Positions 35,226 to 44,794 of a stretch of 64,000 nt of DNA are shown here, piece after piece (position 1 is the stretch's first letter; each line of letters begins with the position of its first letter). Source of the DNA: Croceicoccus sp. (GTDB lineage: Bacteria; Pseudomonadota; Alphaproteobacteria; Sphingomonadales; Sphingomonadaceae); assembly GCA_002694745.1 (NCBI GenBank), contig NZMY01000053.1, positions 47,148 through 111,147 of the forward strand, given 5' to 3'. Position numbers and translations under genes: made by a program. The notes under the pieces are model-generated. The model was not told the origin of the DNA. It searched no databases and saw only the letters and a list, made by a program, of their open reading frames with translations.

Positions 35226-36674
35226 ATGTTTTTACGCGCTGCGATGTCTGCGGCCTGCTTGCTGGTCGCCGATGCCGCGATTGCCCAAGCGGGCGCCGAT
35301 ACGCCCGGGCAGGGCAGGTCCCGCCTGTTCGTCTTGACTGATATTGAGAACGAGCCCGACGACACGCAAAGCCTGATCCGGCTGCTGCTCTACAGCAACG
35401 AGATCGACATCGAGGGGCTGGTCGCGACGACGTCGGTGCACAAGCGCACGTCGGTCGCGCCCGAGGCCATTCGCCACATCATCGAGCGATATGGCGCGGT
35501 GCTGCCCAGTCTGCGGCTGCACGATGCGGGCTATCCCGATGCCGACGCACTTGCTGCGCTCGTCAGTGAAAGCCAGCCGCTATACGGCATGCAAGGCGTG
35601 GGGGACGGCATGGATTCGCCCGGATCGCGGGCACTGTTGAACGCCATCCTGCGTGAGGATGAGCGGCCCTTGTGGATCAATGCATGGGGCGGGGCGAATA
35701 CGCTGGCGCAGGCGCTCTACCGGCTGCGCGAGACGCGGTCTACCGAGGAAGTGGCGCGGCTGTCGGGCAGGCTGTGGGTCTATGCGATTTCCGATCAGGA
35801 TGACGCGGGTCCGTGGATCCGCGCACAGTTTCCGCAAGTGAACTATATCGTCACGCCCGGCGGCGATTATGGCCGCGCGACATGGGGCGGCATGAACCAG
35901 GTCGTGGACGGGATCGACAATCAGACCGTCAGCAATCGCTGGCTGGCCGAGAATATCCAGCAGGGGCACGGCCCGCTGGGTGCGGCCTATCCCGATGTCG
36001 CGTGGGGCATGGAGGGCGACACGCCGTCGTTCCTTGGCCTGATACCCAACGGGCTGGGCGTGCCGACGCAGCCGTCATGGGGCGGCTGGGGCGGGCGGTA
36101 CGAGCTTTATACCCCCGAACCGATGGCGGACGATCCGGTGAACGCGGTTGCGGGAGTGGTGTTCGGCGCGGAGACGCGGCCGATCTGGACCAATGCGGAG
36201 GACAGCTTCGGGCCTCCGCAGCGGCCCGAATACGGGCGGTCGGTCCGCAAGGGTGAGCCGGTCGAGACAAGCGCGCGGGCATCCCTGTGGCGCTGGCGCG
36301 ACCAGTTTCAGAACGATTTCGCTGCGCGGATGGACTGGACGGTGAAGCCCTATGCTGCCGCGAACCACCCGCCCGAGGTGATGCTGCAGGGGCCGGACCG
36401 GCTGACCGTCAAGGCGGGGCAGGGGGTGTGGCTGAGCGCGCGCGGCACAACCGATCCCGATGGCGACAGCCTGACCTATTACTGGTTCCACTATCCCGAA
36501 GCGGGCAGCTATCGCGGCGAAATCTCGCTGGGTGCGGAGAATGCGGACGGGGTGTGGGTGACCGCGCCGCAGGTGTCGCAGCGCGAGACGATCCATATCG
36601 TGCTGGCGGTCACCGACAAGGGCAGCCCGCCGCTCACCCGCTATCGGCGCGTGGTGGTGACGGTGGAGCCTTGA
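35226..36674 (+). CDS. Secreted Sde182-type (DUF1593) nucleoside-hydrolase-like protein
   Basis: A 482-residue exported protein from ATG 35226 (an ATG at 35196 would add ten basic residues); the signal peptide ends near AIA/QA. The main domain (about residues 28-330) begins with VLTDIENEPDDTQSLIRLLLY, an Asp-rich motif like the calcium site of nucleoside hydrolases. The C-terminal part (about 380-482) is a beta-sandwich module with TDPDGDSLTYYWF. The family is linked with polysaccharide use in marine bacteria, and substrates are not defined. It stands alone, with no glycan-utilisation neighbours. Confidence 0.88.
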   Translation: MFLRAAMSAACLLVADAAIAQAGADTPGQGRSRLFVLTDIENEPDDTQSLIRLLLYSNEIDIEGLVATTSVHKRTSVAPEAIRHIIERYGAVLPSLRLHDAGYPDADALAALVSESQPLYGMQGVGDGMDSPGSRALLNAILREDERPLWINAWGGANTLAQALYRLRETRSTEEVARLSGRLWVYAISDQDDAGPWIRAQFPQVNYIVTPGGDYGRATWGGMNQVVDGIDNQTVSNRWLAENIQQGHGPLGAAYPDVAWGMEGDTPSFLGLIPNGLGVPTQPSWGGWGGRYELYTPEPMADDPVNAVAGVVFGAETRPIWTNAEDSFGPPQRPEYGRSVRKGEPVETSARASLWRWRDQFQNDFAARMDWTVKPYAAANHPPEVMLQGPDRLTVKAGQGVWLSARGTTDPDGDSLTYYWFHYPEAGSYRGEISLGAENADGVWVTAPQVSQRETIHIVLAVTDKGSPPLTRYRRVVVTVEP

Positions 36675-36704
36675 TCCTCTACCCGCCTCAATCGCAGTCC
36701 GGCC

Positions 36705-37337
36705 TTAATCCCTGTCCGGAAGAGGCCAGCCGACGCGGGCTTCCTCGAACGTGTCCTTGTTGCGGATATAGCCGCCTGCGCCGAATGCGCGGCCGACCAG
36801 GCCCATGGCTTCGGTGTTCACGCGGGGCCGATCGTCGGGGCCGGACAGGAATTCGTCCCCGATATGCAGTGCGAGGATTTCGCCGAGGATGATGGTGAAA
36901 TTGCCGCCGGTGTCGATCGGCTTCCACAAGCGGCATTCCAGCGCGGCGGGGGCGCTGGCGATCAGCGGGGTGGAGACGAGGCTGGCGGGGCGGGTGGCGA
37001 TGCCCAGCACGTCAATCTCGCTGACGTCGCGCGGCGCTTCGGCGGCGGTGTCGACCATGATGCGGGTATCGTGTTCGCCCACCAGGTTCACGGTGAACTC
37101 GCCCGCCTCGACAATATTGCGCGCGGTGTCCTTGGGATCGCCTTCCGCGCGCTGGCCGATGCCCAGCACGCACAGCGGCGGCTCGCTGCCCAGCACGTTG
37201 AAAAAGCTGTAGGGCGCGGCGTTGAGCAGGCCGTCCGCATTGCGGCTGACCACCCAGGCAATCGGGCGCGGGGTGACGGTGTTGACCAGCAGGCGATAGC
37301 GATCGGCCGGGGCCATCTGTTTCATGTCGAACTTCAT
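36705..37337 (-). CDS. Flavin reductase family protein (FMN-binding)
   Basis: A 210-residue protein of the flavin-reductase-like FMN-binding fold, recognisable from YRLLVNTVTPRPIAWVVSRNADG...NAAPYSFFNVLG and the later EFTVNLV and LECRLW blocks. It probably transfers electrons between NAD(P)H and flavin, or binds FMN for a partner oxygenase. ATG 37337 gives the family-typical start; an upstream frame to 37367 is not conserved. The partner enzyme is not nearby. Confidence 0.88.
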   Translation of the reverse strand: MKFDMKQMAPADRYRLLVNTVTPRPIAWVVSRNADGLLNAAPYSFFNVLGSEPPLCVLGIGQRAEGDPKDTARNIVEAGEFTVNLVGEHDTRIMVDTAAEAPRDVSEIDVLGIATRPASLVSTPLIASAPAALECRLWKPIDTGGNFTIILGEILALHIGDEFLSGPDDRPRVNTEAMGLVGRAFGAGGYIRNKDTFEEARVGWPLPDRD

Positions 37338-37487
37338 GGAACTGGAAGTAGCGAGCGCCCTTCCCAATGACCAGAGCGCGGCCGAAAACGAAATAAACTA
37401 TCGGATAATGCGCTGATGTGTTCAATTGTTACTTAAACAGGTGCGCCCGTTAACCGGTCCGTAGGGCTGTGATGCCAATATCCAGCC

Positions 37488-39245
37488 ATGTGGGGCCGGG
37501 TTCGCAGATTCGCACCGACAGCGTTATTGCTGGTCATTGCGCTCTTCGTCTCGGCAGAGGCGCGGGCGCAAACGGCGATTCGCGCCAGTTGCCATGCCGA
37601 CGGCGGCATTCCGGCGGAACAGCTTGTTTCCGCGGCACAATTGCCCGCCATTCCATGGAAATGCGGCTCTCTGGATTATGGATCGGGGGCCACGCGCGGC
37701 TGGCTGCATTTTTCGCAGGAGGATCTGCGGGCCGCGGACAACCCCAGCCATTTCGTCACCAGCATCGCGCGGTTCGAACGGGTCACGCTGATCGCCCTTT
37801 CCGGCAAGCGGGTCAGCTATCGGCGCAGCTATGCGATGGACGACATCCGCCTGTTCGTGAACGGCGCGAATTTCGCCATACCGCTGCCCGACCTTGGCGA
37901 CACGACATCGGTGCTGGTGGAGTTCGAGCGCGCGGGCAGCAGCGCGCTGATGGCCGAGGGCGCGGTGCAGCGGGCGACGGGCGACAAGGGCACGCTGGGC
38001 TGGGCACCGCGCACCATCATCGTGCTGGCGATGCTGATCGGCCTGCTGTTCGCGCCGCTGATCTACAATTACGCGTTCTATCTTGTGCTGCGCGAGCGGT
38101 TCATCCTGTGGCACATGGCGATGGTGCTGGGCATGAACGCCTATCTGCTGGTGTCGAGCGGGATCATCCACCGGTTCATGAACCTTGGCATCGGGGCGCT
38201 GGCGTTCCTCAACCATATGACCTTTCTGTGCATGGTCGCGGCGGGCGCGGCGTTCTGCGCCAATTTCATCGAACCGCATGCGATGAGCCGGCGGATGCGC
38301 GACCTGCTGGTCGGAACGGGGGTCGCCACGCTGATCTTCGGCACATGGGCCAGCCTGCCGATCGAGGCGACGCGCGGCCTTGGCAACAAGCTTTACCTGC
38401 TGGGCTTCGTGCCCATGATCGCGATGTTCCTGGCCGCCATGTGGCACGCGGCCCGGCGGCGCAGCCGGGCGGTGTGGTTCCAGATCTATGGCTGGGCGCC
38501 GATCATCGCCGTCGGGATAGAGCGGATCGTGCGCAGCTTTGGCCTGTATGCGGTGCCGTCATGGGGCGATCAGCTGATCTATCTGACGCTGGGGTTCGAG
38601 ATCGTGCTGGCGGCGCTGGGCGTGGTGGACCGGTTCGAGGTGCTGCGCCGCGACCGCGACAAGGCGGAGGCGCGGATCGATTCGCTGGCCTCGCTGGTGG
38701 ACCGCGACGCGCTGACCGGCATGTTCAATCGCCGCGCGCTGGAGGCGCGCTATCCGGACCTGCGAGCCGAGGGCTATACCGCGCTGGCGGTGATCGACCT
38801 CGACCATTTCAAGAAGGTCAACGACCGCTATGGCCATGCGATGGGCGACCGCGTGTTGCAGGAAACCGCCGCCGCGCTGTCGAGCGATCCCGACACGATC
38901 AGTTTCCGCATGGGCGGCGAGGAATTCCTTATGCTGATGCGCGGCCCCGACATCGTCGAGCGGGCCGAGCGGATGCGGCGGGCGATCTCCATCCGCATCG
39001 TGAACGAGATCGACGGGATCGAGGCGCCGATCACCGCCTCGCTGGGGCTGGTCGATACGACACCGGGCGTGGCGACGACCTTGCGCCGCGTCTATGCCCA
39101 TGCCGACCGGCTGCTCTATGAAGCCAAGAACAGCGGCCGCAACCGCATGCTGAGCGAGCGCATCCAGCTGTTCGACGCGCCCGTCCGGCGGCGCAAGAGC
39201 GACCGGCGTGCGGGGGAGCGGCGGGCCGCAGGGGCTGAGGGTTAG
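37488..39245 (+). CDS. Diguanylate cyclase with 7TM (7TMR-DISM) sensor
   Basis: A 585-residue protein. A signal-like first segment is followed by a periplasmic region (about residues 28-170) and seven membrane helices (about 178-385) of the 7TMR-DISM type, a short coiled coil (about 390-405), and a GGDEF domain (about 405-560) with GGEEF at residues 476-480. The active-site motif is intact, so it should make c-di-GMP. The RxxD inhibitory site normally about nine residues before GGEEF is absent. The last 20 residues are Arg-rich. Confidence 0.92.
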   Translation: MWGRVRRFAPTALLLVIALFVSAEARAQTAIRASCHADGGIPAEQLVSAAQLPAIPWKCGSLDYGSGATRGWLHFSQEDLRAADNPSHFVTSIARFERVTLIALSGKRVSYRRSYAMDDIRLFVNGANFAIPLPDLGDTTSVLVEFERAGSSALMAEGAVQRATGDKGTLGWAPRTIIVLAMLIGLLFAPLIYNYAFYLVLRERFILWHMAMVLGMNAYLLVSSGIIHRFMNLGIGALAFLNHMTFLCMVAAGAAFCANFIEPHAMSRRMRDLLVGTGVATLIFGTWASLPIEATRGLGNKLYLLGFVPMIAMFLAAMWHAARRRSRAVWFQIYGWAPIIAVGIERIVRSFGLYAVPSWGDQLIYLTLGFEIVLAALGVVDRFEVLRRDRDKAEARIDSLASLVDRDALTGMFNRRALEARYPDLRAEGYTALAVIDLDHFKKVNDRYGHAMGDRVLQETAAALSSDPDTISFRMGGEEFLMLMRGPDIVERAERMRRAISIRIVNEIDGIEAPITASLGLVDTTPGVATTLRRVYAHADRLLYEAKNSGRNRMLSERIQLFDAPVRRRKSDRRAGERRAAGAEG

Positions 39246-39397
39246 CGCCCTAGGTGTCGGCGGGCCGATCATAGCTGTGGTAAAGCAGCGGCTTGTGACC
39301 TTACCATGCGACAGGACCGATTGCTGAGCGGCGGGGCGCGTTATATTACGGTGTTGCGGGCCGGATCCTCGTGCCTTGCTTTACCAGGATATCCGAA

Positions 39398-40045
39398 ATG
39401 GTGCCGATGCTCGCGCATCCTGTCGTTCGCGTTCTTGTCGCGGCGTTGATCGTCGGGGGCGGCATGTTTGCCCCCATTCCCTTTCCGTTCAAGGTTCCCA
39501 TCCTTGCAGCGCTGGCGCTGATCGTGGTCTGGCTGGAGACGGGCGGGCTGGCCGCTGCCGGTCTGCGCAGGCCGGCGCGCTGGTCCGCGACATTCGCATG
39601 GGCGCTGCTGGGCGCGGTGCTGATCGTGGTCGGCATCGGTGAGATCGTCCTGCCGCTGATCGAAAAGGCGGCGGGGATCGAGCCGGATTATTCGGGCTAT
39701 GGTGCGCTGAAAGGCAATCTGAAGGCAGTGCTGACGATGATCGCCTTTGCGATGGTCAGCGCGGCGATTGCCGAGGAAATCGTCTTTCGCGGCTATCTGC
39801 TTCACGTGCTGACATCTCTGCTGGGCGAAGGGCGCGGGGCCAAGGCCATATCGGTGATCGTATCGGCTGCGGTGTTCGCGGTTCCCCATTACGAACAGGG
39901 GCCGATCGGCATGGTGACGGTCTTTCTGACCGGCCTGATCCTTGGCTGGCTGTTCTTCCAGACGCGGCGCAATCTCTTCGCACTGATCATCGCGCATGGG
40001 CTGGTCGATATCTGTGGGCTGGGGTCGCTCTACTTCGGGGTATAG
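39398..40045 (+). CDS. CPBP-family intramembrane protease (Rce1-like)
   Basis: A 215-residue multi-pass membrane protein with the three CPBP motifs: AEEIVFRGYLL (about residue 125, EExxxR), FAVPHYEQ (FxxxH) and HGLVDICG (HxxxD). These build the glutamate/histidine active site of Rce1-type proteases. ATG 39398 was chosen because AGGA lies 8 bp upstream; a GTG at 39371 is possible. Bacterial members often protect against bacteriocins or process small peptides, and no such partner is visible here. Confidence 0.9.
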   Translation: MVPMLAHPVVRVLVAALIVGGGMFAPIPFPFKVPILAALALIVVWLETGGLAAAGLRRPARWSATFAWALLGAVLIVVGIGEIVLPLIEKAAGIEPDYSGYGALKGNLKAVLTMIAFAMVSAAIAEEIVFRGYLLHVLTSLLGEGRGAKAISVIVSAAVFAVPHYEQGPIGMVTVFLTGLILGWLFFQTRRNLFALIIAHGLVDICGLGSLYFGV

Positions 40046-40078
40046 TCCGGGGCGTCTAGTCCGGCGGCTCTAGTCCGG
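40043..40078. repeat. Three tandem TAGTCCGG repeats at a convergent gene junction
   Basis: TAGTCCGG begins at 40043, 40057 and 40071, an exact 14-bp period. The first copy includes the stop codon of the CPBP gene, and the third contains the stop of the opposing thioesterase gene read from the other strand (GACTAG). No T-run is present. Confidence 0.7.
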
Positions 40079-40507
40079 CCCGGAGGGCCGCGCCACGAAG
40101 GGCGCGGCCACCTCCGCCGGGATGCGAAGCAGGCGGCGGGTTTCGCGGTCGATCATGCCCCAGTTGGACCGGACCGAGACGATGGGCCTGCCAACCGGCT
40201 CGCCGCCTTCCTCGCGGAAGAAGTCGACGAGGCGTTCGAAGCGGGCGCCTTTCGGGCCCTGTTCGATGCGGGTTTCGGCGATGACGCTCTCCCCTTCGGC
40301 GATGTTGCCGCGGTAGTCGATCTCGTGCCGCAGCGCGACCCACAGATAGGCATCGACATGTTCGCGGGGCGCGACCGCTTCCCAGTGCGCGCCCGCGATC
40401 TCCTGCACCCAGGTCAGCCAGATCGCATTGTTCACATGGCCCATGAAGTCGATGTGTTCGGGGCCTGCGGTGAATGTCATGCGCCAAGTCGAGCCAGGGG
40501 CGCTCAT
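40070..40507 (-). CDS. Hotdog-fold acyl-CoA thioesterase (YbgC/FadM-like)
   Basis: A 145-residue hotdog-fold protein with the catalytic-type motif IDFMGHVNNAIWLTWVQEIAGAHWE, the family's Asp/Gly-His-Val-Asn pattern. It should hydrolyse acyl-CoA thioesters, but chain-length preference is unknown. It starts at ATG 40507, overlapping the oligopeptidase stop by 4 bp (ATGA), so both are probably made from one transcript. Confidence 0.9.
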   Translation of the reverse strand: MSAPGSTWRMTFTAGPEHIDFMGHVNNAIWLTWVQEIAGAHWEAVAPREHVDAYLWVALRHEIDYRGNIAEGESVIAETRIEQGPKGARFERLVDFFREEGGEPVGRPIVSVRSNWGMIDRETRRLLRIPAEVAAPFVARPSGPD

Positions 40508-42603
40508 TCGTCCGCCATGCCCATCTGCCACAGGATGAAGGCGAATTCCTCAGCCGTTTCCTTGAGCGAATCGAACCGGCCCGACTTGCCGCCGTGGCCC
40601 GCGCCCATGTTGACCTTGAGCAGCAGCTCGTTGTCGTCGGTCTTCAACTCGCGCAGTTTGGCGACCCATTTGGCGGGTTCCCAATAGGTGACGCGCGGAT
40701 CGTTGAGGCCGGCGGTCACCAGCAGCGGCGGATAGGGCTGCGCGCGGACCTGGTCGTAGGGGCTGTAGCTCTGGATGAGGGCGAAGGCGGCGGCATCCTC
40801 GATCGGGTTGCCCCATTCCGGCCATTCGCCGGGGGTGAGCGGCAGCGAGGCGTCGAGCATGGTGGACAGCACATCCACGAACGGCACATGCGCCACGATT
40901 GCGCCCCACAGGTCGGGATCGGAATTGAGGATCGCGCCCATCAGCTCTCCCCCCGCCGATCCGCCCGAGGCGGTGACGCGGCCCTTGGACGTATAGCCGC
41001 GCTCGATCAGGCCCCTGGCGACATCGACGAAATCGTTGAACGCATTGGTGCGCTTGTCGAGCTTGCCGTCGAGATACCATTGGCGCCCCAGATCGTCGCC
41101 GCCGCGAATATGCGCGATGGCATAGATGAAGCCGCGGTCCACCAGCGACAGCCGCGCGGTCGAGAAATAGGGCGGCATGGCGATGCCGTAGGCGCCATAG
41201 CCGTAAAGATGCAGCGGCGCGCTTCCGTCCATCGGCGTGTCGGCGCGCATCATCAGCGAGACGGGCACTTCGGTCCCGTCGCGCGCGGTGATCACGACGC
41301 GCTCGGTGCGATATTGCGCGGCATCGTATCCCGAGGGGATTTCCTGCACCTTGAGCACGGTGAGTTCGCCGCTCGCCACGTCGTAATCATAGACGGTCGA
41401 GGGCGTGACCATCGAGTTGTAGCCGATGCGCAGCACATCCATGTCCCATTCGGGATTATTGCCCATGGCGGCGACATAGCTTTCCTCGGGGAAATCGACC
41501 GGGGTGATCTTCGCGGGGTCGGCGTAATCGCGGATCTCGATCTGGTCGAGGCCCGCGCGGCGGCCTTCGACCACGTAGAACTTCTCGAACAGTTCGAAGC
41601 CGGTGATGTAGAATTCGTCCGACCCGGCGATCAGCGTGGTCCACTCGTCGGGGCTTGCCAGCGGCGCGCTGGCGAGGCGGAAATTGACGTGGTCGTCGTT
41701 GGTCAGGACGACGATCGTGTCGCCCCTGACGTCGACTTCGTATTCGACGCCCTTTTGCCGCGCCCTGATCAGCAGCTGATCGGCGGTGGGGTCGGCGGCG
41801 GGGACGATGCGGACCTCGCTCGTCTCGTGGTCAGAGGTGGCGATCAGCAGCCATTGTTCGTTGGCCGACAGCGATGCGCCGCAGCGGAAGCCCTCGTCGT
41901 CCTCGTGGAAGATCTCGACGTCCTGATCGATGGGCGTGCCCAGCGTGTGGAGGCGGACATTGTCGGTGCGCCATTGCTCGTTCGCCAGCGAATAGGCGAT
42001 CTTGCTGTCGTTCGCGGTCCAGATCAGGCTGCCCAAAGTGCCGGGAATCGTGTCGGGCAGCAGTTCACCACTGGCGAGGTCCTTGATCCGCGCCTCGAAC
42101 CGTTCGGAGCCGTCGGTGTCGGCGGAATAGGCCAGCTTCGTGCCATCGGCGGAGACCGAGAAGCTGCCGAGGTTGAAGTAATCCTTGCCCTCGGCCAGCG
42201 CGACCTCGTCCAGCAGCAATTGCTTGCCCTCGGTCCCGTCGCGGCCTCCGGCGGCGGGCTTGCGCCACCACTGCTTGTATTGCGCGCCCTTTTCATATTC
42301 GACCCAGTAGTACCAGTCGCCGTCCTTCTGCGGGACCGAGCTGTCGTCTTCCTTGATGCGGGCGCGCATCTCGGCGAACAGCTTTTCGGTCAGCCCCTCG
42401 TGCGGGGCCATGCGGCTTTCGAACCAGGCGTTTTCGGCCTTGAGGTGGTTCAGGACCTCCTCGTCCTCCACCTTGGGATAGCCGGGGTCGCGCAGCCATG
42501 CATAGGGATCCTCGACCGTGATGCCGTGATGGGTGAAGCTGTGCGGCTTCTTGGGGGCCAGGGGAACACGGGGCGGGGCAACATTATTGGCGGTCTCGGT
42601 CAC
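40504..42603 (-). CDS. S9A prolyl oligopeptidase family protein (oligopeptidase B-like)
   Basis: A 699-residue serine peptidase. A seven-bladed beta-propeller (about residues 70-400) precedes the alpha/beta hydrolase domain with catalytic Ser549 in ASGGSAGGELMG, Asp in AGLNDPRVTYWEPAKW and His in MGAGHGGKSGR. The last pattern and the overall length favour oligopeptidase B, which cuts after basic residues in short peptides. No signal peptide is visible. GTG 42603 (VTETANN...) is taken as the start; ATG 42651 would add 16 residues without a ribosome site. Confidence 0.93.
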   Translation of the reverse strand: MTETANNVAPPRVPLAPKKPHSFTHHGITVEDPYAWLRDPGYPKVEDEEVLNHLKAENAWFESRMAPHEGLTEKLFAEMRARIKEDDSSVPQKDGDWYYWVEYEKGAQYKQWWRKPAAGGRDGTEGKQLLLDEVALAEGKDYFNLGSFSVSADGTKLAYSADTDGSERFEARIKDLASGELLPDTIPGTLGSLIWTANDSKIAYSLANEQWRTDNVRLHTLGTPIDQDVEIFHEDDEGFRCGASLSANEQWLLIATSDHETSEVRIVPAADPTADQLLIRARQKGVEYEVDVRGDTIVVLTNDDHVNFRLASAPLASPDEWTTLIAGSDEFYITGFELFEKFYVVEGRRAGLDQIEIRDYADPAKITPVDFPEESYVAAMGNNPEWDMDVLRIGYNSMVTPSTVYDYDVASGELTVLKVQEIPSGYDAAQYRTERVVITARDGTEVPVSLMMRADTPMDGSAPLHLYGYGAYGIAMPPYFSTARLSLVDRGFIYAIAHIRGGDDLGRQWYLDGKLDKRTNAFNDFVDVARGLIERGYTSKGRVTASGGSAGGELMGAILNSDPDLWGAIVAHVPFVDVLSTMLDASLPLTPGEWPEWGNPIEDAAAFALIQSYSPYDQVRAQPYPPLLVTAGLNDPRVTYWEPAKWVAKLRELKTDDNELLLKVNMGAGHGGKSGRFDSLKETAEEFAFILWQMGMADE

Positions 42604-42741
42604 GGGGCGGCCTGCTTTCTGTGATATTCTGGTGATCCGCAGGGGCGCCATGCGTCTGCGGGTGGAACTCGTCGCGGCATGAAACTATGTTCGGTGCATG
42701 AAAGCCGCAAGGCAGACCCCCTATCGTTTCAGGAATTTCCC

Positions 42742-44550
42742 ATGTTGATGCAGACCCACGAAGCCCGACTCGCCGCCCTTCGCGACGAGTTGAAGCGCCG
42801 CGAACTCGACGGTTTCGTCGTACCTTTGTGCGACGAGCATATGAGCGAATATGTCGGTGCCTATGCGCAAAGGCTGGAATGGCTGACCGGTTTCGGCGGG
42901 TCGGCGGGGTCGGCCATCGTGCTGACGTCGAAGGAAGGCGGGAACGGGGCGGCGATCTTCACCGACGGCCGCTATACGCTGCAGGTGCGCGAACAGGTGG
43001 ACGGGAAGCTGTGGGACTATGTCGGCGTGCCCGCGACCTCGCCCGCCGACTGGCTGGCCAGGAACGTGAAGGCGGGGCAGCGCATCGGTTTCGACCCGTG
43101 GCTGCACGCGCATGGGCAGGCGCAGCAATTGAAGAAGGCGGTGGAGAAGAAGGGCGCCACGCTGGTCGCGGTGGCCGACAATCCCATCGACGCGGTGTGG
43201 CAGGACCGGCCCGAACCCTCCGCCGCCGCCGCCGTGCCGCATCCCGACGATCTGGCGGGCAAGGCCAGCAGCGCCAAGCGCGAGGATGTCGCCGCGTGGC
43301 TGGAGGAGAACGACGCCGATGCGGTGGTGATCACCGCGCTCGATTCGATCGCGTGGCTGTTCAACCTGCGCGGCAAGGACGTGGACCGCACGCCGGTCGC
43401 ATTGTCATTCGCGGTGGTGAAGCGCGACGGCAGCGCCGAACTGTTCATCGCGCCCGAGAAGGTGGACGGCGAACTCGTGGCGCATCTGGGCAACCATGTC
43501 GCATTGCGCCCGCGCATGGATTTCGAAGGCGCGCTGGCGGACTATGCGGGCAAGACCGTCGCGGTCGATCCGGTGCGCGGGGTTGAGGCGATTTTCGCCG
43601 CGCTGAACGCGGCGGGCGCCAAGGTCGTGAAGGCGACCGATCCGGTCGTGCTGCCCAAGGCGGTCAAGAACGAGGCGGAGAAGGCCGGCCATCGCAGCGC
43701 GCAGAGCCGCGACGGGGCGGCGGTGTCGCGTTTCCTGCACTGGCTGTCGAACGATGCGCCGCAGGGCAAGGTCAGCGAATTGTCCGCCGCCGCAAAGCTG
43801 CGGAGCTTTCGCGAGGAAACGGGCCAGCTGCGCGATTTGTCGTTCGACACGATCTCCGGCTCTGGTCCCAATGGTGCCAGCCCGCATTACCGGGTGAGCG
43901 AGCAGAGCAATCGCACCCTTGAGCCCAACAGCGTGTATCTGGTCGATTCGGGCGGTCAATATCCCGATGGCACCACCGACATCACCCGCACGATCTGGGT
44001 CGGCCCCGACGCGCCGCCGCAAGAGGTGAAGGAACGTTTCACCCGCGTGCTGAAGGGCCATATCGCGCTGGACCGTGCGGTGTTTCCCGAGGGCACGACC
44101 GGCCACCAGCTGGACGTGCTGGCGCGGCAATATCTGTGGGAAGTGGGCCTCGACTATGCGCATGGCACCGGTCACGGTGTGGGCAGCTATCTCGCGGTGC
44201 ACGAGGGGCCGCAGAACATCTCGACCCGCGCGGTCGATCAGGCGCTGATCGCGGGCATGATCTGTTCGAACGAGCCGGCCTATTACAAGGCGGGCGAATA
44301 CGGCATCCGGATCGAGAATCTGGTGCTGGTCGAGCAGCGCGCCATCGAGGGCGCGGAGAACGCCATGCTGGGGTTCGAGACGCTGACCTTCGTGCCGATC
44401 GACCGGACGCTGATCGATGTCTCGCTGCTCACCGATGTCGAGATCGCGTGGATGGACGCCTATCACGCGAAGGTGCGCGAGATCGTCGCGCCGCAGCTGT
44501 CGGGTGAGGATCTGGTATGGCTGCAGGCGCAGACGGCGCCGCTGGGCTGA
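42742..44550 (+). CDS. Aminopeptidase P family (M24B) metallopeptidase
   Basis: Predicted Xaa-Pro aminopeptidase, removing the first residue before proline in cytoplasmic peptides. The 602-residue protein has two creatinase-like N-terminal domains (1-320) and the M24 pita-bread domain with metal ligands in VDSGGQYPDGTTDITRT, GTGHGVGSYLAVHEGP and IRIENLVLVE, plus a short C-terminal M24_C extension as in eukaryote-like long aminopeptidase P. ATG 42742 has AGGAA 6 bp upstream. It is divergent from the oligopeptidase gene, pairing two peptide-degrading functions. Confidence 0.93.
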   Translation: MLMQTHEARLAALRDELKRRELDGFVVPLCDEHMSEYVGAYAQRLEWLTGFGGSAGSAIVLTSKEGGNGAAIFTDGRYTLQVREQVDGKLWDYVGVPATSPADWLARNVKAGQRIGFDPWLHAHGQAQQLKKAVEKKGATLVAVADNPIDAVWQDRPEPSAAAAVPHPDDLAGKASSAKREDVAAWLEENDADAVVITALDSIAWLFNLRGKDVDRTPVALSFAVVKRDGSAELFIAPEKVDGELVAHLGNHVALRPRMDFEGALADYAGKTVAVDPVRGVEAIFAALNAAGAKVVKATDPVVLPKAVKNEAEKAGHRSAQSRDGAAVSRFLHWLSNDAPQGKVSELSAAAKLRSFREETGQLRDLSFDTISGSGPNGASPHYRVSEQSNRTLEPNSVYLVDSGGQYPDGTTDITRTIWVGPDAPPQEVKERFTRVLKGHIALDRAVFPEGTTGHQLDVLARQYLWEVGLDYAHGTGHGVGSYLAVHEGPQNISTRAVDQALIAGMICSNEPAYYKAGEYGIRIENLVLVEQRAIEGAENAMLGFETLTFVPIDRTLIDVSLLTDVEIAWMDAYHAKVREIVAPQLSGEDLVWLQAQTAPLG

Positions 44551-44794
44551 GGCGGATTTCGGGGAAATGAACGGATGCGCCCGGCTGATACCATTTGCGA
44601 CAAAATGGCCGGGCGCGGGGATAATGCTGCGACACGGGGGGTGTAGAACGATCCTCAGAAGTCGCGGAGTGGAACCGCCACCGGGTTTGTCCCTGATGTC
44701 CCCCTCCCCCAAGCCTGATGGTCTCTATTTCCGCGGCTTCACCCATTTCGAAAGCGCCGGTTCGGCCGGCGCGAAGACGAGAGAGGCAAGTCCC

